From Acidobacteriota bacterium (GTDB lineage Bacteria > Acidobacteriota > Vicinamibacteria > Vicinamibacterales > UBA2999), in the NCBI GenBank assembly GCA_947482665.1, contig CANKJK010000014.1:23830-87829 (forward strand): a stretch of DNA of 64,000 bases, read 5' to 3'. The notes below the pieces were generated by a model, which was given only the letters and a program-made list of their open reading frames with translations, was not told the DNA's origin and did not search any database. Position 1 is the first letter of the stretch, and each line of letters starts with the position of its first letter. Made by a program: the position numbers and the translations under genes. Below, piece by piece: positions 25,771 to 35,780 of this stretch.

Positions 25771-27146
25771 CACAGGATGTAACGCGAGAGGTCCTCGTTC
25801 TTGACGACCTCTCCCAGCATGCGATCGACATACGCCTCATCGATCACCACGGTGCGCACACCGAGATCGGCACTCTCAAACGAAACCTCGTCGAGGAGGC
25901 GTTCCATGACCGTGTGCAGCCGCCTGGCGCCGATGTTCTCCGTCCGCTCATTGACGCGCACGGCATAGTCTGCGATACGGGCCACGGCGTCGTCCGTGAA
26001 CTGGAGCTGCACCCCTTCAGTCTGAAGCAGTGCGGTGTACTGCCGGATGAGCGCGTTCTTCGGCTCGGTGAGAATACGAACGAAGTCCTGCCGCGTCAGC
26101 GCCTCCAACTCCACACGGATCGGGAACCGGCCCTGCAGCTCAGGAATCAAATCTGACGGCTTCGAGACGTGAAACGCGCCGGCCGCGATGAACAGGATAT
26201 GGTCCGTCTTGACCATCCCGTGCTTCGTGGTCACCGTCGTGCCCTCCACGATGGGCAGAATGTCCCGCTGAACGCCCTCGCGGCTCACATCCGGCCCGTG
26301 TCCCGAGCCTCCGTCCCGGCTCGCGATCTTGTCGATTTCGTCCACGAAGACGATGCCGCTCTGCTCGACGCGCTCAATCGCCAGGCGCGCCACCGACTCG
26401 GCATCAATGAGCTTCTGCTGTTCTTCCTCGGCGAGCGTCCGCAGCGCATCCGGCACACGCAGCTTCCGCCGCTTGCCGCGTCCGCCGAACCACGAGCCCA
26501 TCACATCCTTGAGGTTGGCGCCCATCTCTTCGGGAGAGGTGCCGGCCACGACCTCGAAGGACGGCATGGCCGCGGGCGCGCTGTCGAGTTCGACCGTCCG
26601 CTCGTCGAGGCGCCCCGCCCGCAGGTCCTCGCGCAGTCGCTCGCGCGTGCGTGCCATCGGGTCAGGCAGCCCACCCGCATCGGCCTGGGGGCGCTGCCCT
26701 GGCAGCAGCAGGTCCAGGAGGCGATCTTCTGCCGCCGCCTTCGCCCGGTCCACGACGCCGGCCGTCAACTCGCCACGCACCATCGTCACGGCGAGCTCGA
26801 CGAGGTCCCGCACCATCGACTCGACGTCGCGGCCGACGTACCCGACCTCCGTGAACTTGGACGCCTCCACCTTGATGAACGGCGACTGCGCCAGCCGCGC
26901 GAGCCGGCGCGCGATCTCGGTCTTGCCGACTCCCGTCGGGCCGATCATCAGGATGTTCTTGGGCGTGATCTCCTGGGCCAGTTCCGGCGGCAGCTTCTGC
27001 CGGCGCGTCCGGTCCCGGAGCGCGATCGCGACGGCACGCTTCGCGCCCGCCTGTCCGACGACGTGCTTGTCGAGCTCGGCCACGACCTCGCGAGGCGAGA
27101 GACTTCCGAGCGCGCTGGTGGTCCGTTCAGGCAGGGGAATCGACAT
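25770..27146 (-). CDS. hslU: ATP-dependent protease ATPase subunit HslU
   Basis: A Clp/Hsp100 AAA+ unfoldase that feeds proteins into the HslV peptidase. Landmarks are [29 protein letters not shown], Walker [10 protein letters not shown] (69-77), [22 protein letters not shown] (pore GYVG loop), Walker [10 protein letters not shown] and the C-terminal [17 protein letters not shown]. The last residues RYIL fit the tail that inserts into HslV. ATG 27146 is chosen; the frame also has a TTG at 27155. About 459 residues, within the family range. hslV lies 24 bases upstream. Confidence 0.96.
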   Translation of the reverse strand: MSIPLPERTTSALGSLSPREVVAELDKHVVGQAGAKRAVAIALRDRTRRQKLPPELAQEITPKNILMIGPTGVGKTEIARRLARLAQSPFIKVEASKFTEVGYVGRDVESMVRDLVELAVTMVRGELTAGVVDRAKAAAEDRLLDLLLPGQRPQADAGGLPDPMARTRERLREDLRAGRLDERTVELDSAPAAMPSFEVVAGTSPEEMGANLKDVMGSWFGGRGKRRKLRVPDALRTLAEEEQQKLIDAESVARLAIERVEQSGIVFVDEIDKIASRDGGSGHGPDVSREGVQRDILPIVEGTTVTTKHGMVKTDHILFIAAGAFHVSKPSDLIPELQGRFPIRVELEALTRQDFVRILTEPKNALIRQYTALLQTEGVQLQFTDDAVARIADYAVRVNERTENIGARRLHTVMERLLDEVSFESADLGVRTVVIDEAYVDRMLGEVVKNEDLSRYIL

Positions 27147-27170
27147 GCCGTCCAATCGCCGCGGAGCGGC

Positions 27171-27698
27171 TTAGAGTTCCTCGAGCGTCAGGTGGGTATT
27201 GGTGTAGATGCAGATGTCGGCCGCGATGGCCATCGCTTCCTGAGCAATCCCGCGGGCATCCAGTGTGCTGTGCCGCACCAGCGCGCGGGCCGCCGCCGTG
27301 GCATAGGGTCCGCCGGAGCCAACCGCGACGATACCGTCGTCGGGCTCGATGAGGTCGCCCGTGCCCGACAGCAGGAACGTCGTCGCGTGGTCGGCCACGA
27401 TGAGCATGGCTTCGAGCCGCCTGAGGGCGCGGTCACTGCGCCAGTCGCGCGCCAACTCGACCGCAGCCCGCTCAAGGTTGCCCCGGTACTGGTCAAGCTT
27501 GGCCTCGAACCGGGAAAACAGCGAGAAGGAGTCCGCGGCAGACCCGGCGAAGCCCGCAAGAATCGTATCGTTGTGGAGTCGGCGAATCTTCCGGGCGCCG
27601 TGCTTGACCACGGTGGTGCCAAGCGTCACCTGCCCATCACCGGCGAGCACCGTCCGCCCCTGATGGCGGACAGCCAAGATCGTGGTGGCGTGAAACAC
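27171..27698 (-). CDS. hslV: ATP-dependent protease proteolytic subunit HslV
   Basis: A threonine peptidase related to proteasome beta subunits; two six-membered rings dock with HslU. After a four-residue propeptide (VFHA) the catalytic Thr is exposed in [23 protein letters not shown], followed by the conserved KIRRL and [10 protein letters not shown] segments and a closing [11 protein letters not shown] 27698 is preferred because it gives the short propeptide normal for the family; another GTG lies at 27725. It is the promoter-proximal gene of the long minus-strand run that continues through hslU towards the SurA-like gene. Confidence 0.95.
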   Translation of the reverse strand: MFHATTILAVRHQGRTVLAGDGQVTLGTTVVKHGARKIRRLHNDTILAGFAGSAADSFSLFSRFEAKLDQYRGNLERAAVELARDWRSDRALRRLEAMLIVADHATTFLLSGTGDLIEPDDGIVAVGSGGPYATAAARALVRHSTLDARGIAQEAMAIAADICIYTNTHLTLEEL

Positions 27699-27870
27699 CT
27701 TCGCAGTATAGAGCCGGGCTGTCACCCTGGGTGAGCAGGCGTCCTCAGATCACGGCACTCCGGACAGGCGTCCATCTCTGGACTGCGAGAATATGGGCCA
27801 GAAACGCCTCGGCCCTCGCGGGAAGAAGTGGCAAGCAGGTTGCTCTAGGAAATCGTGAAGGAGAATTTCC

Positions 27871-28665
27871 ATGACTCAACGCCTGACGGCACTCGTCATC
27901 GCCGGCCTGCTCGCCGGCTGCGGACAGGCCCTCGCGGGCCAGGAATCGGAAGCCGCGGCCCACGACCGGCACGCCGCCGGTGAAGGAGCGCGGGTGAATC
28001 CGCGTTTTGAGCGGGCAGAGCGGGCTCGGCCCCAGGCTCCCGTGACCAACGCCTCTCCTGAGCAGGTAGCCAGACCAGTTCGCCCGGAGGCGACCGAGCA
28101 TCGCGACCAACCAACCCAGCCACGTCCCCGGGTGTTTGAACAGCGGCGCCACGGCGGCGGCAGCACCGTGATCATCGAGGGCCGCGGTGGCCGCGGTCGG
28201 GCAGCGGGCCCGCCACCGCGAGTCTATGAGCTGCGGCCGCGCGTCGAGGCACGGGCGCGGGTGACCGTCGCACCACGCCGGTTCTACCCCTATGCCTATG
28301 GTGGGTTCGGCCTCGGCTATTACTACTACGACCCGTACTGGTCGCCCTGGGAAACACGGGGCGGGCGGGGGTATCCGCGCGGTGTCTACGGCACCTACGA
28401 TAGTCGCCGCGACAACCTCGGCAGAGTCCGCCTCGATGTGCGAGGCCCTCGTGATGCGACGGTGCTCGTGGACGGCTACTACGCCGGAACGCTGGATGAC
28501 TTTGACGGCGCCTTACAGGGTCTGGACCTGGAGTCCGGCGCCTATCGCATCGAAGTGGAAGCCGATGGGTTCGAACCGCTGGTCTTTGACACACGCATCT
28601 CTGACGGCCGGAGCATCACGCTGCGCGGCGCGATGCGGCGAGCCGACGATCGGGACGACCAGTAA
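27871..28665 (+). CDS. Exported PEGA-domain protein
   Basis: A 264-residue protein with a signal peptide (about 1-22, ending near ALAGQ). The middle is Arg/Pro/Gly-rich and disordered, with a Tyr-rich patch GLGYYYYDPYWSPWE. The C-terminal ~75 residues form a PEGA-like beta module: VRLDVRGPRDATVLVDGYYAGTLDDF, LDLESGAYRIEVEADGFEPL. PEGA modules occur on bacterial surface proteins and are thought to bind other molecules. AAGGAG ten bases before the ATG decides the start. A 170-base gap separates it from the divergent hslV; its stop is 12 bases from the convergent permease stop. The specific role is unknown. Confidence 0.75.
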   Translation: MTQRLTALVIAGLLAGCGQALAGQESEAAAHDRHAAGEGARVNPRFERAERARPQAPVTNASPEQVARPVRPEATEHRDQPTQPRPRVFEQRRHGGGSTVIIEGRGGRGRAAGPPPRVYELRPRVEARARVTVAPRRFYPYAYGGFGLGYYYYDPYWSPWETRGGRGYPRGVYGTYDSRRDNLGRVRLDVRGPRDATVLVDGYYAGTLDDFDGALQGLDLESGAYRIEVEADGFEPLVFDTRISDGRSITLRGAMRRADDRDDQ

Positions 28666-28677
28666 GTTCGGCTCGAG

Positions 28678-30078
28678 CTAGGCCGCCGGTCCCCGGCGTC
28701 TGAACCAGGCGTAGAGCGGAAGACCCGCCGCGATCACGACCAGCCCGGCCCCGGTGGGGCCGGGCTGCCTGATCAGCCCGTTCACGAGAATGCCGGCACT
28801 GACCAGCACATAGAGAGCCGGCAGCCAGGGATATCCCCACGTGCGAAACGGCCGTGGCGCCGCAGGCTCCCGCACCCGCAAGACAAACAGCGCCGCCACC
28901 GCGATCCCGGAAAACAGCACGAGCGCGAAGCCCGTGTAGCTGACCAGTGCGTCCGTCGCATCGCCAGCCAGCACCAGCAGCACGCTCCAGACCGCCTGCG
29001 CCACGATGGCTGCCGCGGGCGTCTGATATCGCGGATGGATACGGCCCGCCGCGGGCAGAAAAGCGCCATCACGGGCCATGGCGAAGTACACCCGGGGCCC
29101 GGCAAACGTCATCGCACTGATGCTGGCGGACAGGCTGATCAGGGCCACGATGCCCATGACGTTCCCAGCCACGGCCCCCAGCAACCGCTCGGCCACGACA
29201 TCGAGGACACTGCCCTTGATGGCCGCCAGCTCCCCGACCGGCCAGACGTAGAGATAGATCGCGTTCAACGCGAGGTAGAGCACGGCCACGCCGGCAGTCC
29301 CCATGGCCAGCGCGCGGGGGACATTGCGCCCAGGGTTCCGGATCTCTTCGGCGACATACGACGCCGCATTCCAACCGGAGTAGGTGAACATCACGGGAAT
29401 CAACGCCAGCAGCCACCCGGTGGCGGGCACGTGCCCCGTCACGACCAGATGCCCGGCATCGCCAGCACCGAAGCCCACGGCCATCACCACAAACGCCACC
29501 AGCGCCGTGACCTTGAGCGACGCGAGCAGATTTCCCACCGCACGGCCAGGCCCGACGCCACGCCGGTGCACCGCGGCCATGAGCGCAATGAGCGCGATCG
29601 CCGTCAGCGTTCTGGGTGAGAGGGTGAACGTCAGCACGCCAGGCACGGGCGACACCGTCAGATACGGCGTGGCATCAGCCGCCCAGGGGACGAAGCGTCC
29701 CAGGTAGAACGCGAACACCAGGGCACTGGTCGCGATGGCGCCCGAGAACCCGGCGACGAAGGACGTCCAACCGGTGAGAAACGCGGCGACGGGGCCGAAC
29801 GCCCGGCGGAGATAGACATACTCGCCACCGGCGCGTGGCGTCATGGCCGCCAGTTCGGCATAGGCCAACGCACCGGCGAACGCCAGCGCACCGCCCGCGA
29901 GCCAAATCAGCAGGAACAGCGGAGCGCTCGGCACAGAGGCCGCAACCTGCGGGGGCGTGAAGAGAATGCCACCGCCGATGACGTTCGACACGATGATGGC
30001 GGCCGCGTCGAACGGACCGAGCCGCCTGGCGAGTCCCTCTGGCGCAGACGGTTCGGACGAAGCGGGAGTGGCGGGCAC
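28678..30078 (-). CDS. APC-family amino acid permease
   Basis: A 466-residue inner-membrane transporter with about 12 helices. The first helix shows the APC substrate motif NVIGGGILFTPP, followed by the PRAGGEYVYLRRAFGP segment typical of the LAT/SteT branch of amino acid exchangers, and YSGWNAASYVAEEIRNPGRNVPRAL in the loop after helix 6. The C-terminus is a short charged tail. The substrate cannot be fixed from sequence; neutral amino acids are most common in this branch. It is a single gene between the PEGA gene (convergent) and a lipoprotein gene. Confidence 0.92.
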   Translation of the reverse strand: MPATPASSEPSAPEGLARRLGPFDAAAIIVSNVIGGGILFTPPQVAASVPSAPLFLLIWLAGGALAFAGALAYAELAAMTPRAGGEYVYLRRAFGPVAAFLTGWTSFVAGFSGAIATSALVFAFYLGRFVPWAADATPYLTVSPVPGVLTFTLSPRTLTAIALIALMAAVHRRGVGPGRAVGNLLASLKVTALVAFVVMAVGFGAGDAGHLVVTGHVPATGWLLALIPVMFTYSGWNAASYVAEEIRNPGRNVPRALAMGTAGVAVLYLALNAIYLYVWPVGELAAIKGSVLDVVAERLLGAVAGNVMGIVALISLSASISAMTFAGPRVYFAMARDGAFLPAAGRIHPRYQTPAAAIVAQAVWSVLLVLAGDATDALVSYTGFALVLFSGIAVAALFVLRVREPAAPRPFRTWGYPWLPALYVLVSAGILVNGLIRQPGPTGAGLVVIAAGLPLYAWFRRRGPAA

Positions 30079-30088
30079 GAGGCCGAGC

Positions 30089-30571
30089 TTACTGGGTCAG
30101 CAGTTGGCGGGCAATCGCGTACTCGCCGATCTTCACCCAGTTACGGCGGCCGGCCTTCGCGAAGAGCTCCACTTTGGCGTCGATGAAATCGCGATGCTTC
30201 AGCATCACGTGACGGGGCTCCGTCCCGGTGTAGCCCAGGTTCGAGCGCAGCACGATCAGCGCACTGGTCGCGCCGGGCTCCAGGGCACGCTGCCCGATCG
30301 CCTTCACGAAGTGCTCGCCCCAGCCCTCGGTCTCGTTGACCCGGCGGAAGATGGCATTCACCTGGACGCCGGACACAGGCACGTCGGCCTGGTCGCGGAA
30401 CCGGAAGGAAATGCTCGGCACGAGTTTGTTCTTGCCATCTTCGATGACGCCGGCGTCGTACCAGCCGGTATGCACATCGGTCATAACCAGGGCCTTCTCG
30501 ACCTCGAACGACTGGCAGCCGGCCGTGACGACCAGGAGAAGGGCCACCAGATGGAGTGCCACGCGTCGCAT
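30089..30571 (-). CDS. Lipoprotein of unknown function, last gene of an ECF sigma operon
   Basis: About 160 residues. A short signal with VTAGC lipobox anchors it to a membrane. The body is beta-rich, with FRFRDQADVPVSGVQVNAIFRR and GATSALIVLRSNLGYTGTEPRHVML, which could be an immunoglobulin-like sandwich; no family is recognised. The ATG 30571 places the lipobox at a normal distance; an in-frame GTG lies at 30586. It follows the exported protein gene by 33 bases on the same strand, so it probably belongs to the sigma/anti-sigma operon and is part of that envelope response. Confidence 0.7.
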   Translation of the reverse strand: MRRVALHLVALLLVVTAGCQSFEVEKALVMTDVHTGWYDAGVIEDGKNKLVPSISFRFRDQADVPVSGVQVNAIFRRVNETEGWGEHFVKAIGQRALEPGATSALIVLRSNLGYTGTEPRHVMLKHRDFIDAKVELFAKAGRRNWVKIGEYAIARQLLTQ

Positions 30572-30604
30572 AGTCCGATTAGACACCGGATCAGGCGGCC
30601 GGGA

Positions 30605-31432
30605 TCACTGCTCCCGGATTTCCACGCGCCTCCGGGCCTCGTCGATCGCGATCCGCCCGGCACCGAGCGCGGCGAGGTCGCTCCCCTTGATGCGCAGCGT
30701 GATCGTGGCGCTCTCGTCGCCCTGGCCCGGCCGCGTCCGTGGCTCGTTGTCACGAGCCGCGATGGTCAGCCATTCATCGGGCGCAATGTTGAGTGCCTGG
30801 CTATGCTCCAGCATGGCGTCCATCAACGCGTTCTTCACCGCCGTCGTATAGGCCCCGTTGGGATCACTCAGCCACTCCATCGCTTCGGGCGGCTGCCGCA
30901 CGCCACCGGCAGCCGCCGCCGGAATCGTCGACGGCTCCGGCGAGCCGACCTGTAGTTCCAGTCGCTGCAGGGCCTGCTCCAGCGACTGCCGGGTGCGCAC
31001 GTCTGCGGCCGACTTGACATAAGCACGGAGCTGCTCGAGCGCGGCTGCCAGCGGCACACCGCCCTGATCCATCAGCGCGCGCAACGACCACGCCACGCTC
31101 TGACGCAGGACAGGCACCTCCACGTCGAAGAACACCCCGTAGCCGTCGAGGCGGAACCCCCGCACGTCGACATCGCCGGACAGCAACAGCGGAGGGTCCT
31201 GGGGTGAGAGCACTCGGATCCGGCGGTTCAGGCTGTCGGCCCCAAGCACCACCGCGCGCTCCAGCACGCCCTCCATGATTGTCAGGTTCGACCGAGCCTT
31301 CAGGGGGTCGACCGGTGCCGGCCCTCGAACCGCGCGTGGAGACTGCGCCGACGCCTGACCTTGGCCGGCCGCCACCAGGCCCAGGGCCACCACCAGGCTC
31401 CACCCCAAGACGCGCCAGTTGTCGTTCGTCAT
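30605..31432 (-). CDS. Exported protein of unknown function in an ECF sigma operon
   Basis: A 275-residue protein with a signal peptide (LVVALGLVAAGQGQASAQS). It contains SLNRRIRVLSPQDPPLLLSGDVDVRGFRLDGYGVFFDVEVPVLRQSVAW split over two strands-rich blocks, a helical middle (LEQALQRLELQV) and a C-terminal domain ending ITLRIKGSDLAALGAGRIAIDEARRRVEIREQ. No known family can be named. GAAGGGGACCT before the ATG is a good ribosome-binding site. The anti-sigma gene ends 14 bases upstream, so it is likely regulated with, and perhaps sensed by, that anti-sigma factor. Confidence 0.7.
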   Translation of the reverse strand: MTNDNWRVLGWSLVVALGLVAAGQGQASAQSPRAVRGPAPVDPLKARSNLTIMEGVLERAVVLGADSLNRRIRVLSPQDPPLLLSGDVDVRGFRLDGYGVFFDVEVPVLRQSVAWSLRALMDQGGVPLAAALEQLRAYVKSAADVRTRQSLEQALQRLELQVGSPEPSTIPAAAAGGVRQPPEAMEWLSDPNGAYTTAVKNALMDAMLEHSQALNIAPDEWLTIAARDNEPRTRPGQGDESATITLRIKGSDLAALGAGRIAIDEARRRVEIREQ

Positions 31433-31446
31433 AGGTCCCCTTCGCG

Positions 31447-32232
31447 CTACTTCGTCTGGGACACGCGCATCAGATAGTTCAGCATCTGCCGCTGTTCCTG
31501 GACTTCGGCCGCCGTCAGCCCGGCCACGGGACTGACCGTCCGCTCGATGCGGGCGATGTCCGCCCGGTGCTGGGAATCCACATCGTGCAGCACCTGCGAT
31601 ACCCGCAGCGCGAGCTCCCGCTGCTGACGGTTCTCACTGGCCGCCAGCATCTGCTCGACCCGGCGCAGGAGCTCTTCAGGTGAGGCTCCCGAACCTGCGG
31701 CCGAATTCGACGCGGCGACCGGCACCACGGCCGAAGCGGTCGAGCTGCCCTGGGTCTGACGCACGACCGTCCGAATCCGCTCGTCGAGCGAGGCCGGATC
31801 GACCGCCGCCGCCACCGGCGCCGCGGTGGGACGTTCCCCCCATCCCGTGCGGACGGTCAGACCCGCGGCGTCGTACCGCACCTCCACGTTCAGGAGCGCG
31901 GCCACCGTCGCACCGAGCGCGAAGAGCAGCACCGCAGCCGCCGCCTGCGTCCAGGCAGGAGTCGTGGCCCAGCCCCACCGGCTCCGGATGGGCACCACGG
32001 CGGGCACGGCCTCCGGAGTGATCTGGATGTCCAGCACCGTCTCCGGTGGCATCCACGCAGCGAGCGTATCCCTGGTGCTGCGCAGCCCCGCCAGTTCCGC
32101 GGTGCACCGCTCGCAGACCGCCAGATGCGCGGACATGGCCGCACGCTCCTCCGCGTCGCACTCCTCGTAGAGATACCCGGCCAGCGCGGCCGGGTCGCCG
32201 CAGATCGGGTCTCGCTTCGCAGTCATGGTCAT
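31447..32232 (-). CDS. Zinc-finger (HC2-type) transmembrane anti-sigma factor
   Basis: About 261 residues. The N-terminal zinc-binding anti-sigma domain has the HxxxCxxC pattern in HLAVCERC with upstream helices that would grip the sigma factor. One membrane helix follows (AWTQAAAAVLLFALGATVAALL), then a periplasmic part with a long helical region (SPEELLRRVEQMLAASENRQQRELALRVSQVL). The start is ATG 32232, overlapping the sigma gene stop (ATGA); a second ATG lies six bases on, and GGGAG serves both. It should hold the sigma factor encoded just upstream until an envelope signal arrives. A longer upstream frame exists but lies inside the sigma gene. Confidence 0.88.
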   Translation of the reverse strand: MTMTAKRDPICGDPAALAGYLYEECDAEERAAMSAHLAVCERCTAELAGLRSTRDTLAAWMPPETVLDIQITPEAVPAVVPIRSRWGWATTPAWTQAAAAVLLFALGATVAALLNVEVRYDAAGLTVRTGWGERPTAAPVAAAVDPASLDERIRTVVRQTQGSSTASAVVPVAASNSAAGSGASPEELLRRVEQMLAASENRQQRELALRVSQVLHDVDSQHRADIARIERTVSPVAGLTAAEVQEQRQMLNYLMRVSQTK

Positions 32233-32816
32233 GCTCTCCCTGCCACCATCGGCACCACGCGCGGCGACTCGGCCAGTTGCCGGCGTAAGACTGTCAGGCC
32301 CTGATACAGCCGGGTCTTCACCGTGCTGAGCGGGCATCCCTGCATTTCCGCGATTTCCTGGAAGGTCAAACCGTGGAATTCCTTGAGAAGAATCGCCGTC
32401 CGCTGCTCATCCGGAAGCGTCCGCATCGCCACCGCCACCTTGTTGCTCAGCTGACGCCGGGCGACCAACGTCTCAATCGATTCCACGGGGCCGCGTTCGG
32501 CCGCCAGGTCCGCCAGGTCCATCCCTTCGGGAACCTGGACGACGGGCGACCGGCGCTGCTTCCGCATCCAGTCGCGGCACAGATTCACGGCGATTCGGTA
32601 GATCCAGGACGAGAACTTCGCCTCGCCCTTGAACCCGGGCAGGGCGCGGTAGGCTCGGAGAAAGGTCTCCTGGCAGACGTCCCGGGCGTCATCCTCGCGG
32701 CCGAGCGTGCGATAGGCCAACGCAAAGATCTGCCGCTCCCAGCGCTGCACCAGCTGGTCGAAGCTGTCCCGGTCGCCCCCGATGGAGAGCGCTACAAGTT
32801 CTTCGTCGGTTCGCAT
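32229..32816 (-). CDS. ECF-type RNA polymerase sigma factor
   Basis: A 195-residue sigma-70 family protein with only regions 2 and 4. Region 2 has LVQRWERQIFALAYRTLGREDDARDVCQETFLRAYRALPGFKGEAKFSSWIYRIAVNLCRD in several blocks, the RpoE-like pattern. Region 4 has LPDEQRTAILLKEFHGLTFQEIAEMQGCPLSTVKTRLYQGL. The next gene is its probable anti-sigma factor, overlapping by four bases, and two envelope protein genes follow. This is a standard cell-envelope stress unit. The 178 bases upstream contain a 7-bp palindrome at 32870-32887 but no promoter clear enough to call. Confidence 0.93.
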   Translation of the reverse strand: MRTDEELVALSIGGDRDSFDQLVQRWERQIFALAYRTLGREDDARDVCQETFLRAYRALPGFKGEAKFSSWIYRIAVNLCRDWMRKQRRSPVVQVPEGMDLADLAAERGPVESIETLVARRQLSNKVAVAMRTLPDEQRTAILLKEFHGLTFQEIAEMQGCPLSTVKTRLYQGLTVLRRQLAESPRVVPMVAGRA

Positions 32817-32995
32817 GATGAACGGCCGATTCCCATTGGCGTCACGTTCTGCCTGGATTAGACGCGTGAACCGGCCGGACGGCCGGTAAGGGGATCATAC
32901 CGGCGCCCCAAACGCCCGCACTGGGTCGACTGAGACCAGTTGCGGCATATGAAGTCCGCTATACGACGTCAGATTTGATAGACTGTTTCGGACAC

Positions 32996-33568
32996 ATGGC
33001 TCCGGAACGGGAAGTCTTTCTGACCACAGAGGAGGTCCTCGAGTACCTCCAGGTCAACCAGCGCACGGTGTACCGGCTCATCAAGGCCGGCAAGATTCCG
33101 GCTGTTCGCGTGGGGCGCCAGTGGCGGTTCCGGAAGCGTGACGTCGACGCCTGGCTTGATGGCCAGGGACCCGGTGGAGTGCAGGCGCTGGCCGCGGCGC
33201 TTGAAGGCCGCCGGCATGTGCTGGTCGTAGACGACGAAGAGGCCATCCGCGACCTGCTGGTGAAGATGCTGGAGCTGGCTGACTACGACGTCGAAGGTGC
33301 CGCCGACGGCCCGAGCGCGCTCGAACATCTGAAGCGCGAGCCCTGCGACCTGATGTTCGTGGACCTCAAGATGCCTGGCATGGACGGTCTGGCCCTGATC
33401 CGTCAGGCGAGAGCTGCCAAACCAGGACTGCCCGTCATTGTGGTTACGGGGTATTCGAGCGAGGCCAGCGCCATTGAGGCCCTGAACATGGGTGTCTCGG
33501 CCTACATCACCAAGCCGTTCCGGGTGCCGCAGGTACTCGAAGCGGCAGCCCGCGCGCTGGCCAGCTAG
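32996..33568 (+). CDS. Excisionase-type HTH domain fused to a response-regulator receiver
   Basis: A 190-residue protein of two domains in an unusual order. Residues 7-54 are an excisionase/MerR-type winged helix (FLTTEEVLEYLQVNQRTVYRLIKAGKIPAVRVGRQWRFRKRDVDAWL, in pieces), which binds DNA. Residues 74-185 are a receiver with the acidic pair Asp79-Asp80, phospho-acceptor Asp123 in FVDLKMPGMDG, Thr151 and Lys173 in YITKPF, so it should be phosphorylated. ATG 32996 is chosen; ATG 32975 adds seven residues. No kinase is adjacent; one lies 2.2 kb downstream. The likely role is a small phosphorylation-controlled DNA-binding regulator. Confidence 0.85.
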   Translation: MAPEREVFLTTEEVLEYLQVNQRTVYRLIKAGKIPAVRVGRQWRFRKRDVDAWLDGQGPGGVQALAAALEGRRHVLVVDDEEAIRDLLVKMLELADYDVEGAADGPSALEHLKREPCDLMFVDLKMPGMDGLALIRQARAAKPGLPVIVVTGYSSEASAIEALNMGVSAYITKPFRVPQVLEAAARALAS

Positions 33569-33583
33569 CAGCGCCTGCTGCCG

Positions 33584-33606
33584 CCGCCGGCCACCTGCGC
33601 CGGCGG
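33584..33606. promoter_or_regulatory. 8-bp hairpin just before the ABC-F start codon
   Basis: Arms CCGCCGGC (33584-33591) and GCCGGCGG (33599-33606) pair perfectly around a seven-base loop. The hairpin ends six bases before ATG 33613, over the place of the ribosome-binding site, and 15 bases after the previous stop. It has no U tract, so it looks more like a translation-limiting structure than a terminator. Confidence 0.4.
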
Positions 33607-33612
33607 ACGCCG

Positions 33613-35622
<2,010 letters not shown>

Positions 35623-35679
35623 GTCGCTACGTCTTTCCTCGCCAATACCCGTACCGCCATTACACTTACGTAAGCGCCT

Positions 35680-35703
35680 GAGCCGACCCACCGTGTGGGG
35701 CTC
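35680..35703 (+). terminator. Candidate terminator hairpin after the ABC-F gene
   Basis: GAGC (35680-35683) and CCCAC (35687-35691) pair with GTGGG (35695-35699) and GCTC (35700-35703), with a three-base bulge and loop CGT. It is followed by GTTCGTTTGG, only partly U-rich. It lies 58 bases after the stop and before the next promoter, the right place for a terminator. Confidence 0.45.
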
Positions 35704-35746
35704 GTTCGTTTGGGCGCGAATTGAGAGAAGTCTCCCGGCCAGCTCG

Positions 35747-35762
35747 GGGCATGCCGTTTGCC
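35747..35762 (+). promoter_or_regulatory. Candidate sigma-54 (-24/-12) promoter
   Basis: GGGCATGCCGTTTGCC contains GG, ten bases, then GC, with GGCA and TTTGC matching the consensus TGGCACG-N4-TTGC at the key places. It would start transcription about 12 bases downstream, near 35773, only about eight bases before ATG 35781. The operon encodes a sigma-54 activator, so autoregulation is plausible. The very short leader is the weak point. Confidence 0.45.
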
Positions 35763-35780
35763 CTCTCCACAAGTTGAGTG

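Noticed and set aside
26169..27734. Open frame of 521 residues antisense to hslU and hslV
   Set aside because: Shadow frame across two conserved genes.
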